Below are positions 19,318-28,170 of a DNA stretch of 39,823 nucleotides, in pieces (position 1 is the first letter of the stretch; each line of letters starts with the position of its first letter). A model generated the notes under the pieces. That model searched no databases. It was not told the origin of the DNA and worked only from the letters and a program-made list of their open reading frames with translations. Source of the DNA: Fervidicella metallireducens AeB (GTDB lineage: Bacteria; Bacillota; Clostridia; Clostridiales; Caloramatoraceae). The stretch covers positions 1 through 39,823 of the forward strand of contig NZ_AZQP01000026.1 in the NCBI RefSeq assembly GCF_000601455.1. The letters run 5' to 3'. A program made the translations under genes and the position numbers.

Positions 19318-20358
19318 ATGGTTAATGAAAAACAAAAAGCATTAGAATTAGCTATTGGTCAAATAGAGAAACAATTTGGAAAAGGTTCTATAATGAAACT
19401 TGGAGCTGACTCTAAATTGAATATTGAAGCTATTCCAACCGGTGCACTTGATTTAGATATTGCACTAGGTATTGGTGGCGTTCCAAGAGGAAGAATAATT
19501 GAAGTATATGGACCAGAATCTTCAGGTAAAACAACTGTTGCTCTTCACATCGTATCTGAAGCACAAAAAACAGGAGGAACAGCAGCATTTATAGATGCTG
19601 AACATGCACTTGATCCAGTATATGCTAAAAATTTAGGTGTTGATATAGAGAATCTTGTTGTATCTCAACCTGATACTGGAGAGCAGGCCCTTGAAATAGC
19701 AGAAGCCCTTGTTCGTTCAGGTGCAATAGATGTTATAGTTATAGACTCTGTTGCAGCTCTCGTACCTAAGGCGGAAATTGAAGGAGAAATGGGCGATGCA
19801 CATGTTGGTTTACAAGCTAGATTGATGTCTCAAGCATTAAGAAAGCTTGCAGGCGCTATAAATAAATCAAAATGCGTTGCAATATTCATTAATCAACTTC
19901 GTGAAAAGGTAGGAGTAATGTTTGGAAGTCCGGAAACTACCCCTGGCGGAAGAGCATTAAAATTCTATGCTTCTATAAGACTTGATGTTAGAAAAGTTGA
20001 TACTATTAAACAAGGTGAAGATGTTTTAGGTAACAGAACAAAAGTAAAGGTTGTTAAAAACAAAGTTGCACCTCCTTTTAAAACAGCTGAATTTGATATA
20101 ATGTATGGTGAAGGTATATCAAAGGTAGGAAATGTTTTAGATGTTGGGGTTAGTAACGATATAATACAAAAAAGCGGTGCATGGTTTTCTTATAATGAAA
20201 TAAAATTAGGACAAGGAAGAGAAAATGCAAAAAATTATCTTAAAGAAAACCCAAACGTAGCTTTAGAAATTGAAAATAAAATTAGGGCAAAATATAATCT
20301 ACCATTAACCATTGCAAATCCACCAGAAATAAATGAGCAAAAAAGTGAAGTTATATAA
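19318..20358 (+). CDS. recA: Recombinase RecA
   Basis: RecA forms filaments on single-stranded DNA, drives strand exchange and triggers LexA self-cleavage. The 346-residue protein has Walker A GPESSGKT (residues 65-72), the segment [11 protein letters not shown], Walker [11 protein letters not shown], loop L1 around [22 protein letters not shown] (in part) and loop L2 near [18 protein letters not shown]. The length is normal and there is no intein. The ATG follows AAGGAAGGGATG. Expression should be SOS-controlled through the operator at 19280-19294. recX lies downstream, separated by a non-coding stem-loop. Confidence 0.98.
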   Translation: MVNEKQKALELAIGQIEKQFGKGSIMKLGADSKLNIEAIPTGALDLDIALGIGGVPRGRIIEVYGPESSGKTTVALHIVSEAQKTGGTAAFIDAEHALDPVYAKNLGVDIENLVVSQPDTGEQALEIAEALVRSGAIDVIVIDSVAALVPKAEIEGEMGDAHVGLQARLMSQALRKLAGAINKSKCVAIFINQLREKVGVMFGSPETTPGGRALKFYASIRLDVRKVDTIKQGEDVLGNRTKVKVVKNKVAPPFKTAEFDIMYGEGISKVGNVLDVGVSNDIIQKSGAWFSYNEIKLGQGRENAKNYLKENPNVALEIENKIRAKYNLPLTIANPPEINEQKSEVI

Positions 20359-20412
20359 TGTAACCTGATTCATAATTAATTTAATTTATATTAAAGCAAA
20401 AACCAAACCTAG

Positions 20413-20487
20413 CGTGGCTGATATTACAAGTAAGCTCGTCATATAACCATTAAAGTATAACGAGCTATACCGAAGATATCAGCCATT
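20413..20487 (+). repeat. Nested stem-loop between recA and recX, possible structured RNA element
   Basis: Outer arms TGGCTGATAT (20415-20424) and ATATCAGCCA (20476-20485) pair over 10 bp. Inner arms GCTCGT (20434-20439) and ACGAGC (20460-20465) pair over 6 bp and extend by ATA/TAT after one mismatch. A 9 x 10 nt internal loop separates them. No T tract follows, so it is not a standard terminator. Function is unknown; it lies in the recA-recX transcript. Confidence 0.55.
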
Positions 20488-20574
20488 TCTGCATTAAAAT
20501 CTTGATTATCAATAACCATGTTTTATTTTTTTACAATAGTTATAATTTCTAAAAATATTGATGGAGGGAAAATC

Positions 20575-21207
20575 TTGAGAATTACAGACATTATTAAACA
20601 GAAATCAGATAATGAAATGTATAATATTTTTATAAACAATGAATTTGCCTTTTCATCTTCTATTGAAGATATTTTAAAACATTCAATAAAGCTGGGAAGA
20701 GAAGTGGATGATGAAGAAGTCCAACATTTAAGAGAAATATGTGAAGAAACAAAAGCTTATAAATATGTATTAAATTTATTAAAAAATAGGGATTATACAG
20801 AAGAACAAATAAAAAAGAAAATGATAGCAAGAGGTTTTTCTCAAAGTACAATAGTAAAAATTATAAATAAATTACTAGAGTATAATTTTATAAATGATTT
20901 TAATTATGCACAAAGATATACAAATGATTGCATTAACTTCAAAAAAATAGGCTCTAATAAAATATTCTATAGTTTAAAAAGTAAAGGAATCAATCAAGAT
21001 ATACTAGAAAAGATTAACTTTGATGATGAGAAGGAGTATTCAAATTGTTACTATTTAGCACAAAAAAAACTACACTCCATGTCTCAAGATACTAATGGAA
21101 AAAGAAAGATATTTAGATTTTTAATGACAAGAGGCTTTGATTCGCAATTAATAATGAGGGTATTGAGAGACATTGACCAAGAAATTGAATTTAATGAAGA
21201 AATATAA
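20575..21207 (+). CDS. recX: Regulatory protein RecX
   Basis: RecX binds RecA and modulates its filaments. The 210-residue helical protein shows the repeated three-helix units: AYKYVLNLLKNRDYTEEQIKKK, then YNFINDFNYAQRYTNDCI with LKSKGI, and a C-terminal repeat with FRFLMTRGFDSQLI. I chose TTG 20575 because GGAGGG (20563-20568) precedes it at normal spacing and the family begins with a short strand segment before IFINNEFAF. Any upstream in-frame extension would have no ribosome site. It follows recA, its usual partner, after about 215 bp. Confidence 0.85.
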   Translation: MRITDIIKQKSDNEMYNIFINNEFAFSSSIEDILKHSIKLGREVDDEEVQHLREICEETKAYKYVLNLLKNRDYTEEQIKKKMIARGFSQSTIVKIINKLLEYNFINDFNYAQRYTNDCINFKKIGSNKIFYSLKSKGINQDILEKINFDDEKEYSNCYYLAQKKLHSMSQDTNGKRKIFRFLMTRGFDSQLIMRVLRDIDQEIEFNEEI

Positions 21208-21256
21208 AATTACATGATAAGCAAAGCCAGTTAACATTAGTAGCAATTTGCTAAAC

Positions 21257-21285
21257 TTGACATAAAATTAAAACTATAATAAAAT
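21257..21285 (+). promoter_or_regulatory. Promoter of rny
   Basis: TTGACA (21257-21262), a 17-bp spacer and TAAAAT (21280-21285). It leaves a leader of about 110 nt that contains AATAATGG (21293-21300) and CCATTATT (21317-21324), able to form a hairpin. Confidence 0.65.
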
Positions 21286-21403
21286 ATAGTCAAATAATGG
21301 TTAGATTTATGGCTTCCCATTATTAAATATGCTTCAGTAAGTTAAAGGTTTCTCTTAACCAGATACAAAAGCAATAATAAAGGAGGTGTTTTTTATTAAT
21401 TCA

Positions 21404-22948
21404 ATGAATCCAATGGTATGGATAATTCTTTTTGCATTTATTGGTGTTATTATAGGGTTTGCCATTGGCTATTATGTTCGAAAAAATATAGCTGAAGGCA
21501 AAATTCAAATAGCTGAAGAACAAGCAAGTAGGATTATTTCAGAAGCAGAAAAGGAAGCAGAGTCAAAGAAAAAAGAGGCTGTAATCGAAGCAAAGGAAGA
21601 AGTTCATAAGCTTAGAACTGAATTTGAAAGAGAAGTCAGAGAAAGAAGAAATGAACTACAAAGAATGGAAAGACGACTTATATTGAGAGAAGAAACTTTA
21701 GATAAAAAAGTTGAATCTCTTGAAGCAAGGGAAGAAAATTTAAACAAAAAACAACAAGACATTCAGGCTCTTCAAAACGAGGTTACTGAACTTTATAAAA
21801 AAGAACTAGAAGAACTTGAAAGACTTGCTGGCTTAACTTCTGAGGAAGCAAAAGAATTATTATTAAACGATATCAGGAAAGAAATTAAACATGATGCAGC
21901 AATTATGATTAAGGATATCGAAACAAAAGCAAGAGAAGAAGCCGATAAACGAGCAAGAGAAATAATTTCTTGTGCAATCCAAAGATGTGCAGCTGATCAT
22001 GTAGCTGAAACGACAGTTTCTGTTGTAGCTTTACCAAATGATGAGATGAAGGGTAGAATAATTGGTAGAGAAGGTAGAAACATAAGAACTTTAGAAACAC
22101 TAACTGGTATAGATTTAATAATTGATGATACACCAGAGGCTGTTATTTTATCTGGTTTCGATCCAATTAGAAGAGAGGTTGCCAGACTAGCCCTTGAAAA
22201 ATTAATAGCAGATGGTAGAATACATCCTGCCAGAATAGAGGAAATGGTAGAAAAAGCAAAACGGGAAGTTGAAAACGATATAAGAGAACGTGGAGAACAA
22301 GCAACATTTGAAACTGGCGTTCATGGACTTCATTCTGAACTTGTAAAACTTTTAGGAAGATTAAAATATAGAACAAGTTATGGACAAAATGTTTTAAATC
22401 ATTCAATTGAAGTATCATATCTAGCAGGATTGATGGCTGCAGAATTAGGTGCAGATGTTGCCTTAGCAAAACGTGCTGGTTTGTTACATGATATTGGTAA
22501 GGCAGTTGATCATGAAGTTGAGGGACCACATGCATTAATTGGAAGTGATATAGTAAAACGTTTTAACGAGTCACCTTCAGTAGTGCATGCAATATCAGCG
22601 CATCACGGTGATATTGAACCTCAATCAATCGAAGCTATTCTAGTTCAAGCTGCTGATGCTATATCTGCAGCAAGACCAGGTGCTAGAAGAGAAACTCTAG
22701 AAGCATATATAAAGAGGTTACAAAAGTTAGAAGAAATTGCTGATTCTTTTGAAGGTGTAGAGAAATCATTTGCAATACAAGCAGGTAGAGAAATCCGAAT
22801 AATGGTAAAACCAGAACAAATAACTGATGCTGAAGCAATTCAAATTGCAAGAGACATTGTTAAGAAAATAGAAAATGAACTGGAATATCCAGGTCAAATA
22901 AAAGTTAATGTAATTAGAGAAGTTAGAGCTGTGGAATATGCGAAATAA
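21404..22948 (+). CDS. rny: Ribonuclease Y
   Basis: RNase Y is the membrane-anchored endoribonuclease that starts mRNA decay in most Bacillota. From ATG 21404 the product is 514 residues: one N-terminal membrane helix (about 4-24), a long charged coiled coil (about 30-200), a KH domain ([17 protein letters not shown]) and an HD domain with [12 protein letters not shown] and HHGDIEP. The start is uncertain. AGGAGG at 21381-21386 is 17 bases from this ATG, and the closest in-frame alternatives are GTG 21386, overlapping that site, or the rare codon ATT 21395. Family N-termini resembling MNP favour 21404. Confidence 0.95.
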   Translation: MNPMVWIILFAFIGVIIGFAIGYYVRKNIAEGKIQIAEEQASRIISEAEKEAESKKKEAVIEAKEEVHKLRTEFEREVRERRNELQRMERRLILREETLDKKVESLEAREENLNKKQQDIQALQNEVTELYKKELEELERLAGLTSEEAKELLLNDIRKEIKHDAAIMIKDIETKAREEADKRAREIISCAIQRCAADHVAETTVSVVALPNDEMKGRIIGREGRNIRTLETLTGIDLIIDDTPEAVILSGFDPIRREVARLALEKLIADGRIHPARIEEMVEKAKREVENDIRERGEQATFETGVHGLHSELVKLLGRLKYRTSYGQNVLNHSIEVSYLAGLMAAELGADVALAKRAGLLHDIGKAVDHEVEGPHALIGSDIVKRFNESPSVVHAISAHHGDIEPQSIEAILVQAADAISAARPGARRETLEAYIKRLQKLEEIADSFEGVEKSFAIQAGREIRIMVKPEQITDAEAIQIARDIVKKIENELEYPGQIKVNVIREVRAVEYAK

Positions 22949-22985
22949 AATAAGGTTACTGCTAAGCAGTAACCTTATTTTAGTA
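22947..22985 (+). terminator. Intrinsic terminator after rny
   Basis: A perfect 17-bp inverted repeat (22947-22963 with 22965-22981, core AAGGTTACTGCT) ending in TTTT. It starts within the rny stop codon. Confidence 0.88.
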
Positions 22986-23027
22986 TATTTGTAAAGTACA
23001 TGAATTCTTATAAAATATTGAGAATAT

Positions 23028-23056
23028 TTGAAGGAATTTTTTAAAAAATGTAGAAT
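23028..23056 (+). promoter_or_regulatory. Promoter of spoVS, SigH-like and SigA-like elements overlapping
   Basis: AGGAATT (23032-23038), a 13-bp spacer and AGAAT (23052-23056) fit the SigH pattern. The same DNA reads as TTGAAG (23028-23033), 17 bp and TAGAAT (23051-23056) for the housekeeping factor. In B. subtilis spoVS is SigH-dependent, which supports the first reading. Confidence 0.55.
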
Positions 23057-23102
23057 TATTATAATAGACAATAAATTATAAGCAATTAAGGAGGTTATAT
23101 TA

Positions 23103-23363
23103 ATGGAAGTATTAAAGGTTTCAGCAAAATCCAATCCAAATTCAGTAGCAGGAGCTTTAGCTGGGGTTATTAGAGAAAAAGGGACTGCGGAAATACAGGC
23201 AATTGGAGCTGGTGCAATCAATCAGGCAGTTAAAGCAGTTGCAATAGCAAGAGGATTTATAGCACCAAGTGGAAAGGATCTTATATGTGTTCCAGCATTC
23301 AGTGACATCAATATCGAGGGTGAAGAGAGAACTGCAATTAAATTTATTGTTGAACCAAGATAA
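23103..23363 (+). CDS. spoVS: Stage V sporulation protein S
   Basis: SpoVS is a small Alba-fold protein that in B. subtilis affects septation and spore coat and cortex formation. The 86-residue product is highly typical: VLKVSAKSNPNSVAGALAGV, then AIGAGAINQAVKAVAIARGF and a closing DINIEGEERTAIKFIVEP. The ATG follows AAGGAGG. It lies directly downstream of rny, its usual neighbour in Clostridia, and is closed by an exceptionally long inverted repeat. Confidence 0.96.
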   Translation: MEVLKVSAKSNPNSVAGALAGVIREKGTAEIQAIGAGAINQAVKAVAIARGFIAPSGKDLICVPAFSDINIEGEERTAIKFIVEPR

Positions 23364-23369
23364 TTAAAG

Positions 23370-23425
23370 AATTTAAGCAAATAAATGGGTCTGTGAAATC
23401 ACAGACCCATTTATTTGCTTAAATT
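23370..23425. repeat. 27-bp perfect inverted repeat after spoVS, terminator-like
   Basis: Positions 23370-23396 are exactly complementary to 23399-23425, with a two-base AA centre and core GGGTCTGTGA / TCACAGACCC. It starts seven bases after the spoVS stop and should fold into a very stable hairpin. The U tract is poor (AAATTTATAT), so besides termination it could stabilise the spoVS mRNA 3' end. Confidence 0.85.
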
Positions 23426-23465
23426 TATATAACATAATATGTTTTATGTAATACATAATTGCAAG

Positions 23466-23501
23466 ATTTTATTCATATTAGTATGGACATATGAATAAAA
23501 T
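23466..23501. repeat. 13-bp inverted repeat upstream of the PHP gene
   Basis: ATTTTATTCATAT (23466-23478) and ATATGAATAAAAT (23489-23501) are exact reverse complements 10 bp apart, 46 bp before the PHP start. It could be an operator or a second terminator; no T tract follows. Confidence 0.6.
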
Positions 23502-23547
23502 AGTGCTATATTTAAATAAAATAATAAATTTACATATGGTGAGTAAA

Positions 23548-24393
23548 ATGGTTGATTATGATTTGCATATTCACAGTAATTTTTCAGATGGGAAGTTAAA
23601 TCCAAGACAGATATTTGAAGTAGCACAGAATATAGGATTGACAGGTTTTTCAATTACCGACCATGATACAGTTGGAGCTATTGATGAGTGTTTATTTTTA
23701 GTAAATGAATATAAGATAGATTTTATACCTGGATTAGAATTAAGTACCGATTTTAATGGACTAGAAGTACATTTATTAGGATATTTTATTGATCACAAAA
23801 ACAAATTTCTTTGTGAGTTTTTAGAAAAATTTAAAAATGCAAGATTTACAAGGGCTCAAGAGATAATCAATATATTGAAAAACATGAATTATGATATAAG
23901 TTTAGAAGAAGTTATAGTAGAAGCAGGTAATAATTACGATTCAATAGGTAGACCCCACATAGCAAGATTACTTGTGAAAAAAGGTTATTACAAAGAATTA
24001 CAAGATGTATTTAAAATTCTTTTAAACAAGAATAGACCAGCTTATGTAGAGAGATATAAAATCAATTTACTTGAGGCAATAGAACTAATTAACTTGGCAA
24101 AAGGAGTCCCGGTCTTAGCTCATCCATTAGGCTTGGAAGGCATGTGCCGTAATAGCGAATTTGAACAATTTATAAAAACTTTAACCTTCAAGGGTTTAAA
24201 GGGTGTTGAAATCTTTCATCCAATGCATTCTTTAGAAGATGAAAAATATTTAAAAGTTTTAGCTAAGAAATATGGACTTATGGTAACTGGTGGTAGTGAT
24301 TGCCATGGAAACATAAAAGATAATAAATATCAAATAGGTGAAAAAGGAATAGGGTTAAAAGAAATAAACAGATTAAGAAGCTTAGTGAGGTGA
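23548..24393 (+). CDS. PHP-domain phosphoesterase (YciV/RNase AM-like)
   Basis: A 281-residue PHP protein with the trinuclear metal site ligands visible: DLHIHSNFSDG, ITDHDTVGA, IPGLELSTD, RPHIARLLV, LAHPLG and GGSDCHG. Length and motifs match the TrpH/YciV group, whose members act as 3',5'-nucleoside bisphosphate phosphatases or 5'-3' exoribonucleases on short RNA. The exact substrate here is not certain. I chose ATG 23548 because GGTGAG sits before it and the family starts just before the DLHIHS strand. padR follows after four bases, so the two are co-transcribed. Confidence 0.85.
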   Translation: MVDYDLHIHSNFSDGKLNPRQIFEVAQNIGLTGFSITDHDTVGAIDECLFLVNEYKIDFIPGLELSTDFNGLEVHLLGYFIDHKNKFLCEFLEKFKNARFTRAQEIINILKNMNYDISLEEVIVEAGNNYDSIGRPHIARLLVKKGYYKELQDVFKILLNKNRPAYVERYKINLLEAIELINLAKGVPVLAHPLGLEGMCRNSEFEQFIKTLTFKGLKGVEIFHPMHSLEDEKYLKVLAKKYGLMVTGGSDCHGNIKDNKYQIGEKGIGLKEINRLRSLVR

Positions 24394-24397
24394 ATAT

Positions 24398-24769
24398 ATG
24401 ACTAAAGGTGAAAATAGGAATAGACAATTTCCTAATAAGCTAAATACAACAGCAATAGTTAAAATGTTTATTTTATGCTTCCTAAGTCAAAGAAGTCACT
24501 ATGGAAACGAATTAATAGATAAAATCGAAATTAGCTTAAACTATAAATGGAGACCTAGCCCAGGGATGATATATCCCCTATTAAGAACAATGGAAGAAAG
24601 CCAATTAATTGTGGGTTGGTGGGATGAACCTGATAAAAAAACAAAACGAAACTACAAAATAACGGACATTGGAATTAAACACTTTGAAAAATTAAAGTTA
24701 CTATATAAACCATTATTAGATGAATCCTTAACTATAATAACGAATACATTAAATACAATTTTTAAATAG
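24398..24769 (+). CDS. PadR-family transcriptional regulator
   Basis: A 123-residue winged-helix DNA-binding protein. VKMFILCFLSQRSHYGNELIDKI and WRPSPGMIYPLLRTMEESQLI are the PadR recognition-helix region, followed by the wing (KRNYKITDIGIKHFEKLK) and a short C-terminal dimerisation helix (PadR-s2-like size). PadR proteins often repress exporter genes in response to small ligands, but no transporter is nearby. It sits 4 bp after the PHP gene and 25 bp before the aminotransferase, so it probably shares their transcript; its targets are unknown. Confidence 0.85.
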   Translation: MTKGENRNRQFPNKLNTTAIVKMFILCFLSQRSHYGNELIDKIEISLNYKWRPSPGMIYPLLRTMEESQLIVGWWDEPDKKTKRNYKITDIGIKHFEKLKLLYKPLLDESLTIITNTLNTIFK

Positions 24770-24794
24770 AAAAATTATTTATGGAGGGGAATTT

Positions 24795-25979
24795 ATGGAA
24801 TTATCAAGAAAAGGACAGCAAATATCATCATCAATTACCTTGGCTATTACAGCAAAAGCAAAAAAATTAAAGGAAGAAGGTGTTGATGTAATAAGTTTTG
24901 GTGCAGGAGAACCAGATTTTAATACACCCAAAAATATTCAGGATGTAGCTGTTGATGCAATAAGAAATGGTTTAACAAGGTATACACCAGCTTCTGGTAT
25001 ACTTGAATTAAAAAATGCAATATGTACAAAACTAAGGGAAGAAAATTCAATAGATTATATTCCCTCTCAAATTGTTGTATCCAATGGTGCAAAACAATCC
25101 ATAGCCAATGCTTTAATGGCAATATGCAATCCAGGAGACGAGGTTATTGTGCCTGTACCATATTGGGTAAGCTATCCAGAGTTAGTAAAGTTAGCTGATG
25201 CAACTCCTGTTTATGTAGAAACAAGTGAGAAAAATAATTTTAAATATACTAAAGATGACATTTTAAAGGCATTAACTAATAAAACAAAAGCTATAATTTT
25301 AAATAGTCCAAATAATCCTACTGGTACTGTATATTCAAAGGAAGATCTGGAAATGATAGCTGACATAGCAATTAAAAACGATATAATAGTTATTTCAGAT
25401 GAAATTTATGAAAAATTAGTATATGGAAGTGTAAAGCACATTAGTATAGCATCTTTAAATGAAGAAATTAAAAAAAGGACAATAGTAATTAATGGTGTAT
25501 CTAAGGCTTATGCAATGACTGGTTGGAGAATCGGATATACTGCTTCAAATGAAGAGATAGCAAAGATTATGTCTAACATTCAGAGCCATGTTACATCTAA
25601 TCCAAACACAATAGCACAATATGCAAGTGTTGAAGCTATAAATGGACCACAGGAAGATGTTGAAAAGATGAGAATAGAATTCGAAAAAAGAAGAGATTAC
25701 ATGGTTGAAAGAATTAACTCTATTCCAGGAATATCATGTAATATGCCAGATGGTGCTTTTTATGTTATGATTAATATAACAAATATAAAGGGAAAAGTAG
25801 TTAAAGGTTATCAAATTAATAGTTCATTTGATTTTTGTAATGCATTACTGGAAATTGAAAAGGTAGCTGCTATTCCAGGAGCTGCTTTTGGAGCAGATGA
25901 CTTTGTCAGACTTTCTTATGCTACTTCAATGGAAATCATACAAAAAGGTTTAGATAGAATAGAAAATTTTTTAAAGTAA
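24795..25979 (+). CDS. aspC: PLP-dependent class I/II aminotransferase, probable aspartate aminotransferase
   Basis: A 394-residue fold-type I enzyme of the aspartate aminotransferase Ib group. ISFGAGEPDFNTP, VVSNGAKQSI, SPNNPTGTVYS, ISDEIYEKL, the Schiff-base lysine in VSKAYAMTGWRIGY (Lys237) and the substrate-carboxylate arginine near FVRLSYATS are visible. It would interconvert aspartate and glutamate with their keto acids. The precise donor cannot be fixed, since Ib enzymes can also act on prephenate or aromatic substrates. The ATG follows GGAGGGGAA, and a strong terminator closes the unit. Confidence 0.9.
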   Translation: MELSRKGQQISSSITLAITAKAKKLKEEGVDVISFGAGEPDFNTPKNIQDVAVDAIRNGLTRYTPASGILELKNAICTKLREENSIDYIPSQIVVSNGAKQSIANALMAICNPGDEVIVPVPYWVSYPELVKLADATPVYVETSEKNNFKYTKDDILKALTNKTKAIILNSPNNPTGTVYSKEDLEMIADIAIKNDIIVISDEIYEKLVYGSVKHISIASLNEEIKKRTIVINGVSKAYAMTGWRIGYTASNEEIAKIMSNIQSHVTSNPNTIAQYASVEAINGPQEDVEKMRIEFEKRRDYMVERINSIPGISCNMPDGAFYVMINITNIKGKVVKGYQINSSFDFCNALLEIEKVAAIPGAAFGADDFVRLSYATSMEIIQKGLDRIENFLK

Positions 25980-26002
25980 AAAATATTAATAGCTGAATTA
26001 AT

Positions 26003-26039
26003 AGGGGTATGGATATTAAAATACCCCTGTTTTATTTTT
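26003..26039 (+). terminator. Intrinsic terminator after the aminotransferase gene
   Basis: AGGGGTAT (26003-26010) / ATACCCCT (26021-26028) stem followed by GTTTTATTTTT. Confidence 0.88.
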
Positions 26040-26116
26040 CAATAATATGTTATAATCGCTATATCTCGTAATATATAATTGCAATTTATTTTAATATTCG
26101 TAAAGGAGATGATTTA

Positions 26117-27547
26117 ATGCATAATACATACGAAAGTCCACTTACAAAAAGATATGCAAGTAAGGAAATGTCATTCCTTTTTTCCGATGATAACAAATTC
26201 ACATTATGGAGAAAACTATGGATTGCTTTGGCTGAAGCTGAAAAGGAACTAGGTTTAAATATTACTCAAGAACAAATTGATGAATTAAAAAATAATGTCT
26301 CTAATATCAATTATGATGTAGCAAAAGAAAGAGAAAAGCAAACAAGACATGATGTTATGTCACACGTATATGCTTATGGTGTTCAATGCCCGAAGGCTAA
26401 AGGCATCATACATTTAGGAGCTACTAGTTGTTATGTAGGTGATAATACAGATGCAATTATAATGAAAGACGCCTTATTGTTAATAAGAATAAAATTATTA
26501 CATTGTATAAACAATTTAAAAGAATTCTCATTGAAGTATAAGGCTTTACCTACACTGGCATTTACACATTTACAACCTGCACAACTGACAACTGTAGGGA
26601 AAAGAGCAACACTATGGCTTCAGGACTTAATCAGTGATTTGGAATTACTGAATTTTTGTATAGATAATATAAAACTTTTAGGTGTAAAAGGTACAACTGG
26701 TACACAAGCTAGTTTTTTAGAATTATTCGATGGAGATCATGAAAAAGTAAAGAGGTTAGATGAAATTGTTTGTGAAAAAATGGGATTTAAAGAAAAATAT
26801 TTTTATGTTACAGGCCAAACATATCCTAGGAAACAAGATATGTTTGTATTAAATTGTCTAAGCAGTATCGCTCAGAGTGCCTATAAATTCAGTAACGATA
26901 TAAGAATTTTACAAAGTTTAAAAGAAATAGAAGAGCCATTTGAGAAAAACCAAATTGGATCTTCTGCTATGGCATATAAGAGAAATCCAATGAGATCTGA
27001 ACGTATATCTGCTTTAGCACGTTATGTGGTAATCAATTCATTAAATCCAGCTATAACAGCATCAACCCAATGGTTTGAAAGAACTCTCGATGATTCAGCT
27101 AATAAAAGACTCTCAATACCCGAATCTTTTCTGGCTATTGATGGTATTTTAAACTTATATATCAATATAACATCTGGTTTAGTGGTATATCCTAAAATTA
27201 TTGAAAAACATATTTATGAAGAAATTCCTTTTATGGCTACAGAGAATATATTAATGGAGGCAGTAAAGAGAGGGGGGGACAGGCAGGAACTTCATGAAAA
27301 AATAAGAATACACTCTATGGAAGCTGCAAGAATGGTTAAAGAATTCGGTGCAAAAAATGATTTAATTGATAGAATATGCAACGATAAGGATTTTGGACTT
27401 GCAAAGGATGAAATCCTACAAGTATTAAAACCAGAAAACTTTATAGGAAGATGTAAAGAACAGGTAGAAGATTTTATTAATAAGATTGTAGATCCTATAT
27501 TAAAGAACATTGAAATAGAAAGAATTGATGTTGAAATTAATGTTTAG
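26117..27547 (+). CDS. purB: Adenylosuccinate lyase
   Basis: PurB cleaves SAICAR and adenylosuccinate, releasing fumarate, in purine synthesis. The 476-residue product belongs to the longer eukaryote-like ADSL branch. It has the superfamily regions [41 protein letters not shown] and the signature [17 protein letters not shown] with the mobile catalytic serine. The ATG follows AAAGGAGATG. It stands alone rather than in a pur operon, and I see no purine riboswitch upstream. Confidence 0.95.
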   Translation: MHNTYESPLTKRYASKEMSFLFSDDNKFTLWRKLWIALAEAEKELGLNITQEQIDELKNNVSNINYDVAKEREKQTRHDVMSHVYAYGVQCPKAKGIIHLGATSCYVGDNTDAIIMKDALLLIRIKLLHCINNLKEFSLKYKALPTLAFTHLQPAQLTTVGKRATLWLQDLISDLELLNFCIDNIKLLGVKGTTGTQASFLELFDGDHEKVKRLDEIVCEKMGFKEKYFYVTGQTYPRKQDMFVLNCLSSIAQSAYKFSNDIRILQSLKEIEEPFEKNQIGSSAMAYKRNPMRSERISALARYVVINSLNPAITASTQWFERTLDDSANKRLSIPESFLAIDGILNLYINITSGLVVYPKIIEKHIYEEIPFMATENILMEAVKRGGDRQELHEKIRIHSMEAARMVKEFGAKNDLIDRICNDKDFGLAKDEILQVLKPENFIGRCKEQVEDFINKIVDPILKNIEIERIDVEINV

Positions 27548-27556
27548 AATTAAATA

Positions 27557-27607
27557 TTGTAAATAGATATACAAAAGCAATAATAAGTGCTTTGGTGTTA
27601 TTTACAA
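27557..27607 (+). repeat. Nested inverted repeat after purB
   Basis: TTGTAAATA (27557-27565) pairs with TATTTACAA (27599-27607), enclosing AAAGCA (27574-27579) and TGCTTT (27588-27593). It is the first of several hairpins after purB. Confidence 0.5.
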
Positions 27608-27618
27608 AATAATGTATT

Positions 27619-27677
27619 CAAGAACGTCCTAAATAATTGCAGTAGCTTTTCTCTGTAATTATTTTATGACGTTCTTG
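27619..27677. repeat. Long imperfect hairpin after purB
   Basis: CAAGAACGTC (27619-27628) pairs with GACGTTCTTG (27668-27677). After one mismatch and with one bulge the stem continues through TAAATAATT / AATTATTTTA and CAG / CTG to a 10-nt loop, about 23 bp in all. Only TTAATTTT follows. It may be the purB terminator or part of a structured RNA. Confidence 0.65.
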
Positions 27678-27743
27678 TTAATTTTGCTTAGAAATAATGC
27701 ATGTCAATATCAATAATTTGACAATAAAATACTCGTAGTTATT

Positions 27744-27791
27744 AATAGTCGAATTTTAAAGGATTAATGCAAAACAATCGACTATTTTTTT
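27744..27791 (+). terminator. Terminator-like hairpin in the purB-xer gap
   Basis: AATAGTCGA (27744-27752) and TCGACTATT (27778-27786) pair, with TTTT/AAAA inside the 25-nt loop, and are followed by TTTTT. It could end purB read-through or a small RNA from 27557 onward. Confidence 0.6.
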
Positions 27792-28170
27792 AAAAAAGCA
27801 GATGATAAAAATTATCACTTGACATTGTAGAAAATTGGATAAAAAAATGAATTTTTATTATTCTAAATTTTCAAAATTATAAACAACCTTTATCCACCGG
27901 TGTTAATAAAGAGAGAATCGACAATTCTATCTAATTTTTAATCTATTAAACACTAACCTTTTGTTATTTGGGAAATAATCCAGCGTTTAATTTTTTAAAT
28001 ATTGAAAGCTCTTTCAAGAAATGCAAGATAGGGTTGATATTTGATAATATAATTTCAACGATATATGCATCCTAAATAACCCTGAAAACTTACTTAAATA
28101 TATATAGTATGATTATTATTAAAGCAATTTTTTAAATTATTAAATAGAAAATACGCTATTTTATCAAAAT

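Noticed and set aside
22167-22535. Long antisense open frames opposite rny, pnp, ftsK and mutS
   Set aside because: They lack ribosome sites, have low-complexity compositions rich in Leu, His and Phe, and exactly mirror strongly conserved genes.
25980-26116. Purine riboswitch upstream of purB
   Set aside because: Only the terminator of the preceding gene and AT-rich DNA are visible; the conserved purine aptamer loops are not.
27890-27900. DnaA box (TTATCCACC) as a sign of a replication origin
   Set aside because: It is a single imperfect match without a cluster or an AT-rich unwinding element with dnaA or dnaN nearby.
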